Source: Emticicia sp. CRIBPO (GTDB lineage: Bacteria; Bacteroidota; Bacteroidia; Cytophagales; Spirosomataceae). Taken from it: 64,000 nucleotides of DNA. A program made the position numbers and the translations under genes. Shown piece by piece: positions 42,158-50,464 of the stretch; the first letter of the stretch is position 1; each line of letters opens with the position of its first letter. The notes under the pieces were generated by a model. That model did no database searches and was not told the origin of the DNA. It was given only the letters and a program-made list of their open reading frames with translations. The DNA lies in assembly GCF_009905725.1 (NCBI RefSeq), contig NZ_JAAAKV010000007.1:124001-188000 (forward strand), read 5' to 3'.

Positions 42158-42802
42158 ATGACTACGGTAGCTCTGGTTGACGACCATACCCTTATTCGTC
42201 ATGCCCTTATAGAACTTATCAGCCGGTTCGAGAACTTTCAGGTCACCATAGATGCCGGCACCGGCCTCGAATTTATTAACCGTCTGCAGCACGAAACCCC
42301 TCCTGACATAGCCCTGATTGATATTAATATGCCCGGCATGGACGGATATGAAACTACTGAGCTCCTTTGCAAAAGCCACCCCGATGTCATCCCTATAGCG
42401 TTATCCGTGGACGACAACGAAGAGTCTATTATTAAAATGCTGAGATGTGGTGCCAAAGGGTACCTCCTGAAAGACAGTGAGCCGTCTCATTTTAAACTCG
42501 CTCTTAACGAAATTCATCAGAAAGGGTATTTTCACAGTGACCTGGTCTCCAACACACTTCTCAAATCTATAAAGACCAACCAGAAAGTGAAAACAAAGCC
42601 TGTGGTGCAGTTTCAGGCCAGGGAAGAGGAGTTTATTCATCTGGCGTGTTCTGAATATACCTATAAGGAAATCGCGGATAAAATGTGTGTTTCACCTCGC
42701 ACTATTGACGGGTACAGGGAAAGTTTGTTCGAAAAACTGGAGGTAAAAAGCCGCGTAGGCCTGGTGATGTTTGCGATCAGAAACGGACTGGTTGTGATCT
42801 AG
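42158..42802 (+). CDS. NarL/LuxR-family response regulator
   Basis: A 214-residue protein. The receiver domain has ALVDDHTLIRHAL, phospho-acceptor Asp55 in IALIDINMPGMDG, and GAKGYLLKDSEP. The C-terminal LuxR helix-turn-helix is EEFIHLACSEYTYKEIADKMCVSPRTIDGYRESLFEKLEVKSRVGLVMFAI. It is partner of the histidine kinase just upstream. Target genes are not known. It ends 3 nt from the convergent idi gene. Confidence 0.93.
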   Translation: MTTVALVDDHTLIRHALIELISRFENFQVTIDAGTGLEFINRLQHETPPDIALIDINMPGMDGYETTELLCKSHPDVIPIALSVDDNEESIIKMLRCGAKGYLLKDSEPSHFKLALNEIHQKGYFHSDLVSNTLLKSIKTNQKVKTKPVVQFQAREEEFIHLACSEYTYKEIADKMCVSPRTIDGYRESLFEKLEVKSRVGLVMFAIRNGLVVI

Positions 42803-42805
42803 ATT

Positions 42806-43327
42806 TTACAAAACCTCCTCAAAAGCTTCATTAACCAGGATCTCTTTAAACCAGTAGGAATAGGCTTCAGGTTCTTTATCTATGGATGATCTTACCTCGT
42901 CCATAGAAACCCATTTGAAATCAACGACCTCATCGGGGTTGACCACAAAATCATCGTTATACTTCCCGAAGTAGACGTGGTCTATTTCATTTTCGGTGAG
43001 CCCGTTGTCGAATGTTGTCTTGTAATGAAATTTGAATCCGAAAAAAAGATCACAGGTAAAGCCCATTTCTTCTTCCAGCCTCCTGCTGACAGCATCCTCC
43101 ATGCTTTCGCCGGGATTGGGATGACCACAGCAGGTGTTGGTCCATAATCCTGAAGAATGGTATTTATTATAAGCCCTTTTATGAATCAGAAGTTCACCGT
43201 TGTCATTGAAAACCAGGATAGAAAAGGCACGGTGCAGGAGACCTTTCCGGTGTACCAGAAGTTTCTCTTCGTATCCGATTATTTGATCTTGATCATCAAC
43301 TACAGGTATCTTGATTTCTGAATCCAT
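42806..43327 (-). CDS. idi: Isopentenyl-diphosphate delta-isomerase, type I
   Basis: A 173-residue Nudix-fold protein. LLHRAFSILVFNDNGELLIHKRAYNKYHSSGLWTNTCCGHPNPGES is the signature, with catalytic Cys67 and metal His69. ENEIDHVYFG carries the catalytic Glu (Glu112/Glu114), and SRRLEEEMGF is the Nudix-type helix. It interconverts isopentenyl and dimethylallyl diphosphate for isoprenoid synthesis. It is a single gene, tail to tail with the response regulator. Confidence 0.93.
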   Translation of the reverse strand: MDSEIKIPVVDDQDQIIGYEEKLLVHRKGLLHRAFSILVFNDNGELLIHKRAYNKYHSSGLWTNTCCGHPNPGESMEDAVSRRLEEEMGFTCDLFFGFKFHYKTTFDNGLTENEIDHVYFGKYNDDFVVNPDEVVDFKWVSMDEVRSSIDKEPEAYSYWFKEILVNEAFEEVL

Positions 43328-43426
43328 CAGGCTTTACAGTGTTTGTTTGAATATAAACGCTCAAACGCCGGATAGTGTTTCGAAATCCGTGAAAATTGTA
43401 TAAATTGCCTCAAAATTTATTCAACC

Positions 43427-44263
43427 ATGAGGATTTATAAAACAACAAAAGGGATAATCATTGAAGACCAGAATCAATATTTCGTGTCTTCTCATACAGA
43501 TTGGGATGCGTTCATCAACCGCCCGGATCTTCATCAGCTGCTGAAAGAAGAAATACTTTCTTCCAAAGCCAATGGCTCCTTATCGGATGGTCTTCCGGGA
43601 AGTATTCTAGCACCCATCCAGTCCCAGGAAATCTGGGCCTCCGGGGTAACTTACCTCAGAAGCAAGAATGCCAGGATGGAAGAATCCAAAGATGCCGGAG
43701 GCGGCGATTTCTATGACCGGGTATATGACGCTCCAAGACCGGAATTATTTTTTAAGGCAACTCCTTACAGAACGGTAGGGCACTTGCAGGCCATACGACT
43801 CAGAAAAGATTCTCATTGGAATGTGCCTGAACCCGAGCTGACCCTGTTCATTAATTCTGACGGGCAAATATCAGGATATACCGTGGGGAATGACGTCAGC
43901 TCCAGGGATATTGAAGGGGAGAATCCCTTATACTTACCTCAGGCCAAGTCTTATGACAAGAGTGCGGCTATCGGGCCATGCATTTACGTCCCTGAGACTC
44001 CGATCTCACCGGAAACAGTCATCAACCTGGTCATCGAAAGGGCCGGAGAACCTGTTTTTGATCAGTCGATCCAGATCAATCAGATGAAGAGACAACACAA
44101 GGAACTGGTTGAATATCTTTATAAAGAATGCTCTTTCCCGTTCGGCTGTTTTTTAATGACCGGGACCGGCATTGTACCACCGGACTCCTTTACTTTACAA
44201 TCAAAAGACGTGGTAAAAATTACCATTGAAAACATAGGCACTTTAGAAAACATCGTAGAATAA
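43427..44263 (+). CDS. Fumarylacetoacetate-hydrolase-family enzyme, 2-dehydro-3-deoxy-D-arabinonate dehydratase type
   Basis: A 278-residue protein. [87 protein letters not shown] and the metal-binding EPE match the 2-keto-3-deoxy-pentonate dehydratase branch of the FAH family. Such enzymes convert 2-keto-3-deoxy-D-arabinonate to 2-oxoglutarate semialdehyde. The next gene, 5 nt away, encodes the matching semialdehyde dehydrogenase, which supports this. An alternative is 2,4-diketo-3-deoxy-L-fuconate hydrolase. A GTTTGA-N10-TCAAAC inverted repeat (43345-43366) upstream may be an operator. Confidence 0.8.
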   Translation: MRIYKTTKGIIIEDQNQYFVSSHTDWDAFINRPDLHQLLKEEILSSKANGSLSDGLPGSILAPIQSQEIWASGVTYLRSKNARMEESKDAGGGDFYDRVYDAPRPELFFKATPYRTVGHLQAIRLRKDSHWNVPEPELTLFINSDGQISGYTVGNDVSSRDIEGENPLYLPQAKSYDKSAAIGPCIYVPETPISPETVINLVIERAGEPVFDQSIQINQMKRQHKELVEYLYKECSFPFGCFLMTGTGIVPPDSFTLQSKDVVKITIENIGTLENIVE

Positions 44264-44268
44264 ACAGC

Positions 44269-45831
44269 ATGCAATTACAAGGCAGAAACATCATCGGTTT
44301 CGACTCACTTTCGGAAGGAACGGTAGCCATCCAGGCATTGAATCCCACAACGGGAGAAACCCTCGCCCCTCTTTTTTTCAAAGCTACCGCTGAAGAATTA
44401 AACCTGGCAGTATTTAAGGCTGAAAAAGCTTTCTCAGTTTACAGGAAAAAATCAGGTAAAGAAAAAGCTCTTTTCCTGGAACAGATTGCCCTTGAAATCG
44501 AAAACCTGGGAGATACGCTGATTGAAAGATATACCGCAGAATCCGGACTTCCTGCAGGCCGTGCCCAGGGAGAAAGAGGAAGAACGACCGGGCAGTTAAA
44601 ACTGTTCGCAGGACTGCTCAGAGAGGGCTCGTGGGTCAATGCCAGGATAGACCCGGCATTGCCTGACAGACAGCCACTTCCGAGGGTAGATCTAAGGTCA
44701 ATGGAACGTCCGCTCGGACCTGTGGGTGTTTTCGGAGCGAGTAATTTTCCGCTTGCATTTTCCGTGGCGGGGGGAGATACCGCCTCAGCCCTGGCCGCCG
44801 GTTGCCCTGTCATATTCAAAGCCCACCCGGCTCACCTCGGCACCTCGGAACTGGTAGGAAAAGCCATTCAGAAAGCCGCCCTGGAAACAGGTATGCCTGA
44901 TGGTGTTTTCTCTCTGCTGTTTGATGATGGTATTGAAATCGGACAGGCCCTGGTTAAACATCCATCTGTCAAAGCCATCGGATTTACCGGTTCTTTCAAA
45001 GGAGGAAAATCTCTTTTTGATGCGGCGGCGGCGAGACCTGAACCTATTCCGGTCTATGCTGAAATGGGCAGCACCAACCCTGTCTTTATCCTGCCAAAAA
45101 CACTTCAGGAAAAAGGCGAAAGCCTGGCACAAAATTACCTGGGATCGGTAACCCTCGGCGTGGGACAGTTTTGTACCAACCCAGGCATATTGCTGATACA
45201 AAAAGATGCCGCTTTCATCGAACATCTCAAACAAAAAGTAGCTGATACGGTGGGAGGCGTCATGCTGACTCCTGGCATTCAGTCTGCTTATCAGAATGGT
45301 ATAGAAAAATTCAAACAATATACAGAAGTTATCGGTACAGGTAAAAAATCAGAAGGTTTTACCGGGGTGGAACCGGTGATTCTTTATGCCAATTACCAGA
45401 CATTCAAAGACAATCCTCACCTGGATGAAGAAATCTTCGGACCGACGAGTCTGGTGGTGGAAGGAAACTCCAAAGAAGAGTTCCTGGAAATGGCTACCAA
45501 GCTTTCAGGACACCTGACGGCTACGGTTCATGGTTCTGAAGAAGAGCTGACAGAATACGCAGACCTTCTTGAAATCCTTGAACAAAAAGTGGGGAGACTT
45601 ATTATCAACGGGTTCCCGACCGGAGTAGAAGTGTCACACGCCATGGTGCATGGCGGACCCTATCCAGCCACTACAGACAGCCGCAGTACTTCCGTAGGAA
45701 CCCTTGCCATTACCCGCTTTACAAGACCTGTGTGTTTCCAGGATATGCCGGATGCATTGCTTCCTGATGAACTGAAGACCGGAAACCCTTTGGAGATCTG
45801 GAGAAAGTGGGACGGCAATTTTCAAAAATAA
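44269..45831 (+). CDS. 2,5-dioxovalerate (2-oxoglutarate semialdehyde) dehydrogenase
   Basis: A 520-residue NADP-type aldehyde dehydrogenase. MERPLGPVGVFGASNFPLAFSVAGGDTASALAAGCPVIFKAHPAHLGTS, GFTGSFKGGKSLFDAAAARPEPIPVYAEMGSTNP (general-base Glu) and GVGQFCTNPG (catalytic Cys) match the 2-oxoglutarate semialdehyde dehydrogenase branch rather than ordinary aldehyde dehydrogenases. It yields 2-oxoglutarate for the citric acid cycle. It starts 5 nt after the FAH-family gene and 17 nt before the SDR gene, so the three are co-transcribed. Confidence 0.88.
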   Translation: MQLQGRNIIGFDSLSEGTVAIQALNPTTGETLAPLFFKATAEELNLAVFKAEKAFSVYRKKSGKEKALFLEQIALEIENLGDTLIERYTAESGLPAGRAQGERGRTTGQLKLFAGLLREGSWVNARIDPALPDRQPLPRVDLRSMERPLGPVGVFGASNFPLAFSVAGGDTASALAAGCPVIFKAHPAHLGTSELVGKAIQKAALETGMPDGVFSLLFDDGIEIGQALVKHPSVKAIGFTGSFKGGKSLFDAAAARPEPIPVYAEMGSTNPVFILPKTLQEKGESLAQNYLGSVTLGVGQFCTNPGILLIQKDAAFIEHLKQKVADTVGGVMLTPGIQSAYQNGIEKFKQYTEVIGTGKKSEGFTGVEPVILYANYQTFKDNPHLDEEIFGPTSLVVEGNSKEEFLEMATKLSGHLTATVHGSEEELTEYADLLEILEQKVGRLIINGFPTGVEVSHAMVHGGPYPATTDSRSTSVGTLAITRFTRPVCFQDMPDALLPDELKTGNPLEIWRKWDGNFQK

Positions 45832-45848
45832 TTTAATCGTAAAAGATA

Positions 45849-46631
45849 ATGAATCTCAATCTTAAAGAAAAAGTAATCATTGTTACCGGGGGAGCCAAAG
45901 GGATCGGAGAAGGAATAGCCTCACAACTGGCACTTGAAGGAGCTTTTCCGGTCATTGTAGGAAGAAATGAGGATGATAACCTGAAAGCCCTGGAAACGAT
46001 CCAGGCCGCCGGAGGATTCGGATTCCAGGTACAGGCTGAGCTTTCGGAACCTGCCGAGTGCGAAAAGGCGGTAAGGCTGGTGATGGAAAGATTCGGGCGT
46101 ATCCATGGACTTGTGAATAATGCAGGGGCCAATGATGGCGTAGGGCTTGAAAGCGGAAACTACGAGAGGTTTATGGCCTCACTTCATAAAAATGTGATCC
46201 ATTACTACCTGATGGCTCACCATTGCCTGCCGGCTCTGAAACAATCAAAAGGCTCTATTGTCAATATTACTTCAAAGACCGCAGAAACAGGTCAGGGAGG
46301 CACGTCGGCTTATGCTGCGGCCAACGGAGCCAGGAATGCCCTTACCAGGGAATGGGCCGTTGAATTATTAAAATATGGCATCCGGGTGAATGCCCTGGTG
46401 GTGGCTGAATGCTGGACACCTTTGTATGAAAGGTGGATCCAGACCCTGCCTAATCCCGAGCAGACACTCGCCGAAATCAACGAAAGAATTCCTTTAGGCA
46501 AAAGAATGACCACAGCGGAAGAAATCGCCAATATGGTGGTGTTCTTATTGTCTGACAAATCAAGCCATACCACCGGACAAATGGTATATGTAGATGGCGG
46601 CTATGTTCATCTCGACAGGGCCTTGCTTTAA
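45849..46631 (+). CDS. SDR-family sugar dehydrogenase (L-fucose/D-arabinose dehydrogenase-like) with Asn in place of catalytic Lys
   Basis: A 260-residue short-chain dehydrogenase. IIVTGGAKGIGEGIA is the NAD(P) glycine motif, LVNNAGAND the NNAG motif, NITSKTAETGQGGTSAYAAANGARNALTREWA the active-site region. The ending GQMVYVDGGYVHLDRALL and TPLYERWIQTL resemble Bacteroidota L-fucose dehydrogenases, which also take D-arabinose and L-galactose. The catalytic Tyr is Tyr155, but the position four residues later (YxxxK) is Asn159 (AAC at 46323-46325), not Lys. Either activity is altered or this branch works differently. It lies between the semialdehyde dehydrogenase and a sugar mutarotase in one operon. 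Confidence 0.8.
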   Translation: MNLNLKEKVIIVTGGAKGIGEGIASQLALEGAFPVIVGRNEDDNLKALETIQAAGGFGFQVQAELSEPAECEKAVRLVMERFGRIHGLVNNAGANDGVGLESGNYERFMASLHKNVIHYYLMAHHCLPALKQSKGSIVNITSKTAETGQGGTSAYAAANGARNALTREWAVELLKYGIRVNALVVAECWTPLYERWIQTLPNPEQTLAEINERIPLGKRMTTAEEIANMVVFLLSDKSSHTTGQMVYVDGGYVHLDRALL

Positions 46632-46661
46632 TCCGAACTGACTATTAATCCTGTAATCATC

Positions 46662-46994
46662 ATGAAACGTTTTTGTTTTGCCCTGGACCTTCAGAATGAC
46701 CCTCAGCTCATCAGTGAGTATGAACAATACCATGAGTCCATCTGGCCTGAAATTCACAAGAGTATTGTTGAATCCGGAATTACAGACATGCAGATTTACC
46801 GGATTGATAACCGGCTGTTTATGATCATGGACACAACTGACGATTTCAGCTTTGAAGCCAAATCAAAAATGGATGAAGGCAATGAAAAGGTACAGGAATG
46901 GGAAACCCTGATGTGGAAATATCAGCAGGCACTGCCGGGTGCGGGGCCGGGTGAAAAATGGATGTTGATGAAACAGATATTTAATTTAGCATAA
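46662..46994 (+). CDS. L-rhamnose/L-fucose mutarotase family protein
   Basis: A 110-residue protein of the RhaM ferredoxin-like family. KRFCFALDLQNDPQLISEYEQYHESIWPEIHKSIVESGITDMQIYRIDNRLFMIMDTTDDF and VQEWETLMWKYQQALPGAGPGEKWMLMKQIFNL cover the whole fold. It interconverts alpha and beta anomers of a 6-deoxy sugar, speeding supply of the right anomer to the dehydrogenase. With a fucose-dehydrogenase-like SDR next door, L-fucose or D-arabinose is more likely than L-rhamnose (inference). Confidence 0.88.
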   Translation: MKRFCFALDLQNDPQLISEYEQYHESIWPEIHKSIVESGITDMQIYRIDNRLFMIMDTTDDFSFEAKSKMDEGNEKVQEWETLMWKYQQALPGAGPGEKWMLMKQIFNLA

Positions 46995-47009
46995 ACCAAA
47001 GAAAACATA

Positions 47010-47462
47010 ATGAAAACGATTATTCTCTGCTCTTTCCTGAGCCTGGTTTCTCTTGTCTCACTGGCTCAGCACAAAACCATTGTGAAAACCACCAAAGCCC
47101 CTACTCCCATCGCTCCCTACAGCCAGGCGGTCAAATCCAACGGGCTGGTTTTCGTGGCGGGGCAAATTGGTCTGAACGTTGAGACCAAAAAGCTGGTAGA
47201 AGGGGGATTTGAAGCAGAGACAGTACAGATCCTGGAAAATATCAAGATCATACTTGAGGCTTCCGGAGCAGGCTTGAAAGATATCGTTAACACGACCATT
47301 TATGTGAAAGATCTGAAGAATTTTGCTAAAATCAACGAGATTTACGGCAGATATTTTACTGTGGATTTCCCGGCCAGAACCACCGTGGGTGTTGCAGATC
47401 TTCCCGGAGGGGCCAGCATTGAGATTGCCGTTGTTGCCGCAATACCGCCCAGAAAAAAATAA
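47010..47462 (+). CDS. RidA/YjgF-family protein with a signal peptide
   Basis: A 150-residue protein. Residues 1-~20 (MKTIILCSFLSLVSLVSLAQ) form a clear signal peptide, so the RidA domain should be periplasmic. The domain is complete: APTPIAPYSQAVKSNGLVFVAGQIGLN, TVQILENIKIILEASGAGLKDIVNTTIYVKDLKNF, and FPARTTVGVADLPGGASIEIAVVAAIP with the ligand-binding Arg. Cytoplasmic RidA deaminates reactive enamines/imines; the role of an exported form in a sugar operon is unknown. It starts 15 nt after the mutarotase gene and closes the operon. Confidence 0.88.
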   Translation: MKTIILCSFLSLVSLVSLAQHKTIVKTTKAPTPIAPYSQAVKSNGLVFVAGQIGLNVETKKLVEGGFEAETVQILENIKIILEASGAGLKDIVNTTIYVKDLKNFAKINEIYGRYFTVDFPARTTVGVADLPGGASIEIAVVAAIPPRKK

Positions 47463-47580
47463 ATCCGTGTTCCATAAAATAAAAAGCACGGTTTCGAATT
47501 ATATTTACTTACAGAACCATTAAACTTTTTCGGGTGCAAATGGTGTTCAAAAGAAAATATAAAGATCTCATCATTAAGGA

Positions 47581-49242
47581 ATGAATAATCAGGAGCCTAT
47601 TTCGAACGATAAAAAAACAGTGCGGTTACCTATTGTGGTAGCCATTACCCTGGTAGCAGGAATTTTTCTTGGAGCGACTTTTTTCGGTGGTAAGCCCATC
47701 GCAGACGATGTGGTGAAGACTTCCGCCAAGTTTAAGGAGATCCTGATGTATATCGACAAAAGCTATGTCGACAAAGTCAATACGGACTCACTGGCTGATT
47801 ACGGCATCGAAAAAATGCTGGAAAAGCTTGACCCTCATACATCTTATCTTCCGCCTGCCGAAGCCCAGATGGCACAATCCCAGCTTAAAAGCGGCTTTGA
47901 CGGCATTGGCGTCGAATTCAATATTTTCAATGACACGCTTTTTGTGGTTACGCCATTGACAGGCGGCCCTTCAGAGGCTGTAGGTATCCAGAGCGGCGAT
48001 ATCATTCTTAAAGCAAACGAGGTATCTCTAAGTGGCAAAGACCTGAACAACACCCTGGTATTTAACACCTTGAGAGGCCCGAGAGGCAGTGATGTCAAAC
48101 TGCATATCAAAAGAAAAGGATTTAAGGACGTCCTTATTTTCAACGTCAAAAGAGATAAAATCCCTACGTTTTCTATAGATGCCTCTTATATTATGGCTGA
48201 TAAGAAAACAGGGTATATCAAAATCAACCGTTTCTCTGAAACGACTTACGATGAATTCAAACAAAACCTTTCTCAGCTGAAAAGCCAGGGCATGAGCCAG
48301 CTTCTGATTGACCTGAGAGGTAATCCCGGCGGGTACATGCAAATGGCCACCAACATTGTGGATGAACTTGTGGGCGGTGATGATGTTATCGTTTATACCA
48401 AAGGAAAAGACAAGGCCAATAACCAGAGTATTTTTGCCGGTACTGAAGGCATCTTTGAAAAAGGTTCGATCGTGGTTCTTGTAGACGAAGGCAGTGCTTC
48501 TGCCGCAGAAATCGTTTCAGGCTCACTTCAGGATTATGACAGGGCGACCATCGTCGGAAGAAGGACTTTTGGTAAAGGGCTTGTTCAGGCACCTATCACG
48601 CTTTCTGACGGCTCTGAACTGAGACTTACCATTTCAAGATACTACATTCCAAGTGGCAGAAGTATCCAGAAACCTTATGAGTTAGGCAATATGGAAGGGT
48701 ACATGGAGGAAATGTACGATCGTGAGAAAAAAGGAGAGCTCTATGTCAAGGACAGCATTAAAAATAATCAGAAATTAAAGTTCAAAACCAAAGGCGGCCG
48801 GACGGTCTATGGTGGCGGCGGAATCACCCCTGACATTTTTGTAGCACAGGATACTTCTTATTATTCAAAATACCTGGTTGAGTTGTTCTCTAAGAACATC
48901 CTGCGTGAATATGCCCTTATCTATGCTTCAGACAATAAGAAAGCTTTGGAGAAAATGACTTTTAACGGATACCTGAATTCATTTGCCGTGTCAGAAAAGA
49001 TGCTGACAGACCTGAACAACATGGCTGTTAAGAGCGGGGCCAAATTCTCTGAAAAGGACTATAAAGCTTCCAAAGCGTTCATCATTTCACAAATGAAAGC
49101 CCTTGTGGCGAAGAATATCTGGAAAGAAAGCACCAAGAAAGGCCTGAACAATGAGTTTTACCAGGTTGTTAACCAGGAAGATGAAATGATCAAGGTGGCC
49201 ATGGGTGAATTCAAAAACCCATTGAAGCTCAGCAAAAACTAA
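47581..49242 (+). CDS. S41-family C-terminal processing protease (tail-specific)
   Basis: A 553-residue protein. One N-terminal TM segment or signal (VVAITLVAGIFLGATFF), then a helical region with LDPHTSYLPPAE, a PDZ domain (FDGIGVEFNIFNDTLFVVTPL, GIQSGDIILKANE). The S41 protease core has LLIDLRGNPGGYMQMA, VDEGSASAAEIVSGSLQDY (catalytic Ser) and VGRRTFGKGLVQ (catalytic Lys). A ~170-residue C-terminal extension is typical of Bacteroidota members. It would process or degrade proteins in the periplasm. It is a single gene, tail to tail with an OMP gene. Confidence 0.92.
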   Translation: MNNQEPISNDKKTVRLPIVVAITLVAGIFLGATFFGGKPIADDVVKTSAKFKEILMYIDKSYVDKVNTDSLADYGIEKMLEKLDPHTSYLPPAEAQMAQSQLKSGFDGIGVEFNIFNDTLFVVTPLTGGPSEAVGIQSGDIILKANEVSLSGKDLNNTLVFNTLRGPRGSDVKLHIKRKGFKDVLIFNVKRDKIPTFSIDASYIMADKKTGYIKINRFSETTYDEFKQNLSQLKSQGMSQLLIDLRGNPGGYMQMATNIVDELVGGDDVIVYTKGKDKANNQSIFAGTEGIFEKGSIVVLVDEGSASAAEIVSGSLQDYDRATIVGRRTFGKGLVQAPITLSDGSELRLTISRYYIPSGRSIQKPYELGNMEGYMEEMYDREKKGELYVKDSIKNNQKLKFKTKGGRTVYGGGGITPDIFVAQDTSYYSKYLVELFSKNILREYALIYASDNKKALEKMTFNGYLNSFAVSEKMLTDLNNMAVKSGAKFSEKDYKASKAFIISQMKALVAKNIWKESTKKGLNNEFYQVVNQEDEMIKVAMGEFKNPLKLSKN

Positions 49243-49247
49243 TATTG

Positions 49248-49685
49248 TTATCTCGAAAAGTTGTATCCGATACCGAGGTGGGTTCTGAAAATACCCAGTT
49301 CAAAATTGGATACAGCATAAGGAGAGAGCTCAAAAGCAAACTGAATTTTTTTGTATTTTTCGAAAGGAGATGACCTGAACCCTATGTTCAGAAAATAGCC
49401 TTCGAGAATATCTTTGTCTGCCAGGTCGTTCAGGAAGTTAAATTTGGCACCCGCCCCTACATAAAACCTTGCCTTAGGATTTTTATTGAGGTTAACCATC
49501 GGGGAAAACTCTGTGCTTAATGAAGAAAAGTAAGAATTGGTCTGAAACCTCACATCCATCCAGACTCTGTTATTGGGATTGGTACTTACCGACATTAAAG
49601 AGTTGAAAGGATAATAAACAACGCTCTGCGAAAATCCCTGAATACTTGCGGCGAGTATGAAGACTAAGATTAATTTATTTCTCAA
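49248..49685 (-). CDS. Small outer-membrane beta-barrel protein, probable TTG start
   Basis: The frame is open to 49757, but a signal peptide starts at TTG 49685 (read as MRNKLILVFILAASIQGFSQ), giving 145 residues. A good promoter (-7 at 49702-49709) lies just upstream of that TTG, so the longer frame would not be fully transcribed from it. The mature part looks like a barrel: VWMDVRFQTNSYFSSLSTEFSPMVNL, ARFYVGAGAKFNF, IQFAFELSPYAV, FRTHLGIGYNFSR with terminal aromatic. Family and ligand unknown. Confidence 0.65.
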   Translation of the reverse strand: MRNKLILVFILAASIQGFSQSVVYYPFNSLMSVSTNPNNRVWMDVRFQTNSYFSSLSTEFSPMVNLNKNPKARFYVGAGAKFNFLNDLADKDILEGYFLNIGFRSSPFEKYKKIQFAFELSPYAVSNFELGIFRTHLGIGYNFSR

Positions 49686-49701
49686 TTGAATTGTTTTTTT
49701 A

Positions 49702-49733
49702 CAAAAGTAGTAAAAAACGGTCTTAAACTTCAA
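49702..49733 (-). promoter_or_regulatory. Promoter of the small OMP gene, inside the 3' end of marR
   Basis: Minus strand: TTG (49733-49731), a 21-nt spacer and TACTTTTG (49709-49702). The -33 lies within the last codons of the MarR gene. The start would be ~10 nt before TTG 49685. Confidence 0.6.
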
Positions 49734-50205
49734 CTTCTTCTGTTGCTTTAAAACCATTTATTGTGGCTTTGGAGTCGTTGGTCTGGGTTTCAACGATTTC
49801 CTTGATGTCATTGATGACACTGTAGAAGACACTCAGCTTTTCCATAGGAATGCTCTCATGTATTTTTTTATTGAAGGCGATCACGCCCTCCCTGGCAAAA
49901 TTCCTTTTGCTTTTACCTAATTCGGTCAGAAATACATTGACAAAACGCTTGTCTTCCGCATCCGTTTCACGATAAATCCAGCCCTTTTCTTCCAGTGATT
50001 TCAGCATCCTGGTCAGGCTTCGTGGTTCCATACCGATTGAAGGACCGATTTTAGTAGCCGGAGTTCCTTTCTCCTGGTCAATATTCAGCAAAACATATCC
50101 TATCGACATGGTCATGTCGCTTGGAGCAGCATAAATATTATACATTCTGGAAATTGCATGCCACGTCCATTTGATATGAAAATCTATGGTCTTTTCCTTT
50201 TTCAT
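49723..50205 (-). CDS. MarR-family transcriptional regulator, probable repressor of the beta-oxidation operon
   Basis: A 160-residue protein from ATG 50205 (MKKEKTIDFHIKWTWHAISRMYN), with an SD-like AGAAGGGAA upstream; the frame to 50220 would need a TTG. The winged helix is clear: TPATKIGPSIGMEPRSLTRMLKSLEEKGWIYRETDAEDKRFVNVFLTELGKSKRN, with the D-x-R wing motif. Helices on both sides form the dimer interface. Its promoter carries a palindrome whose 29-nt surroundings recur upstream of the beta-oxidation operon at 28282-28310. It therefore probably represses both itself and that operon, with an acyl-CoA-like ligand as inducer (inference). Confidence 0.92.
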   Translation of the reverse strand: MKKEKTIDFHIKWTWHAISRMYNIYAAPSDMTMSIGYVLLNIDQEKGTPATKIGPSIGMEPRSLTRMLKSLEEKGWIYRETDAEDKRFVNVFLTELGKSKRNFAREGVIAFNKKIHESIPMEKLSVFYSVINDIKEIVETQTNDSKATINGFKATEEVEV

Positions 50206-50246
50206 CGTTTCCCTTCTCAACGCTTATAATGATTTTAATACACTCA

Positions 50247-50287
50247 CAAAAATAACTATTTATTAATATTATGCAAGCATACTATTA
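50247..50287 (-). promoter_or_regulatory. Promoter and operator of the MarR gene
   Basis: Minus strand: TTG (50276-50274) inside the palindrome TATGCTTGCATA (forward 50270-50281), a 19-nt spacer, then TATTTTTG (50254-50247). The block 50259-50287 is the reverse complement of 28282-28310 with one mismatch. A second perfect inverted repeat ATTGAAAT-GGA-ATTTCAAT lies at 50295-50313. Confidence 0.8.
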
Positions 50288-50382
50288 TATTTTGATTGAA
50301 ATGGAATTTCAATTCTGACTTTTCTTAAAGTAAATGTTGGTAAAATGATAAGCTTGAAATTTAATCGGCTGATTGTTAGAAT

Positions 50383-50409
50383 ATTACTCAAAACGGAAAC
50401 ACCGACCTC
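50383..50409. repeat. Left 27-bp direct repeat flanking the islet (displaced gene end)
   Basis: Matches 54981-55007 at 26 of 27 positions, the first 23 being identical. Read on the minus strand it contains the last five codons and stop (SVFPF*) of the DUF6702 gene, out of context. It looks like the original gene end, now separated from the gene by the islet. Confidence 0.85.
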
Positions 50410-50464
50410 ACTATATTCACTTAAAGAAAATGACACACTTTTCATTAAGAAACATCATTCCACA

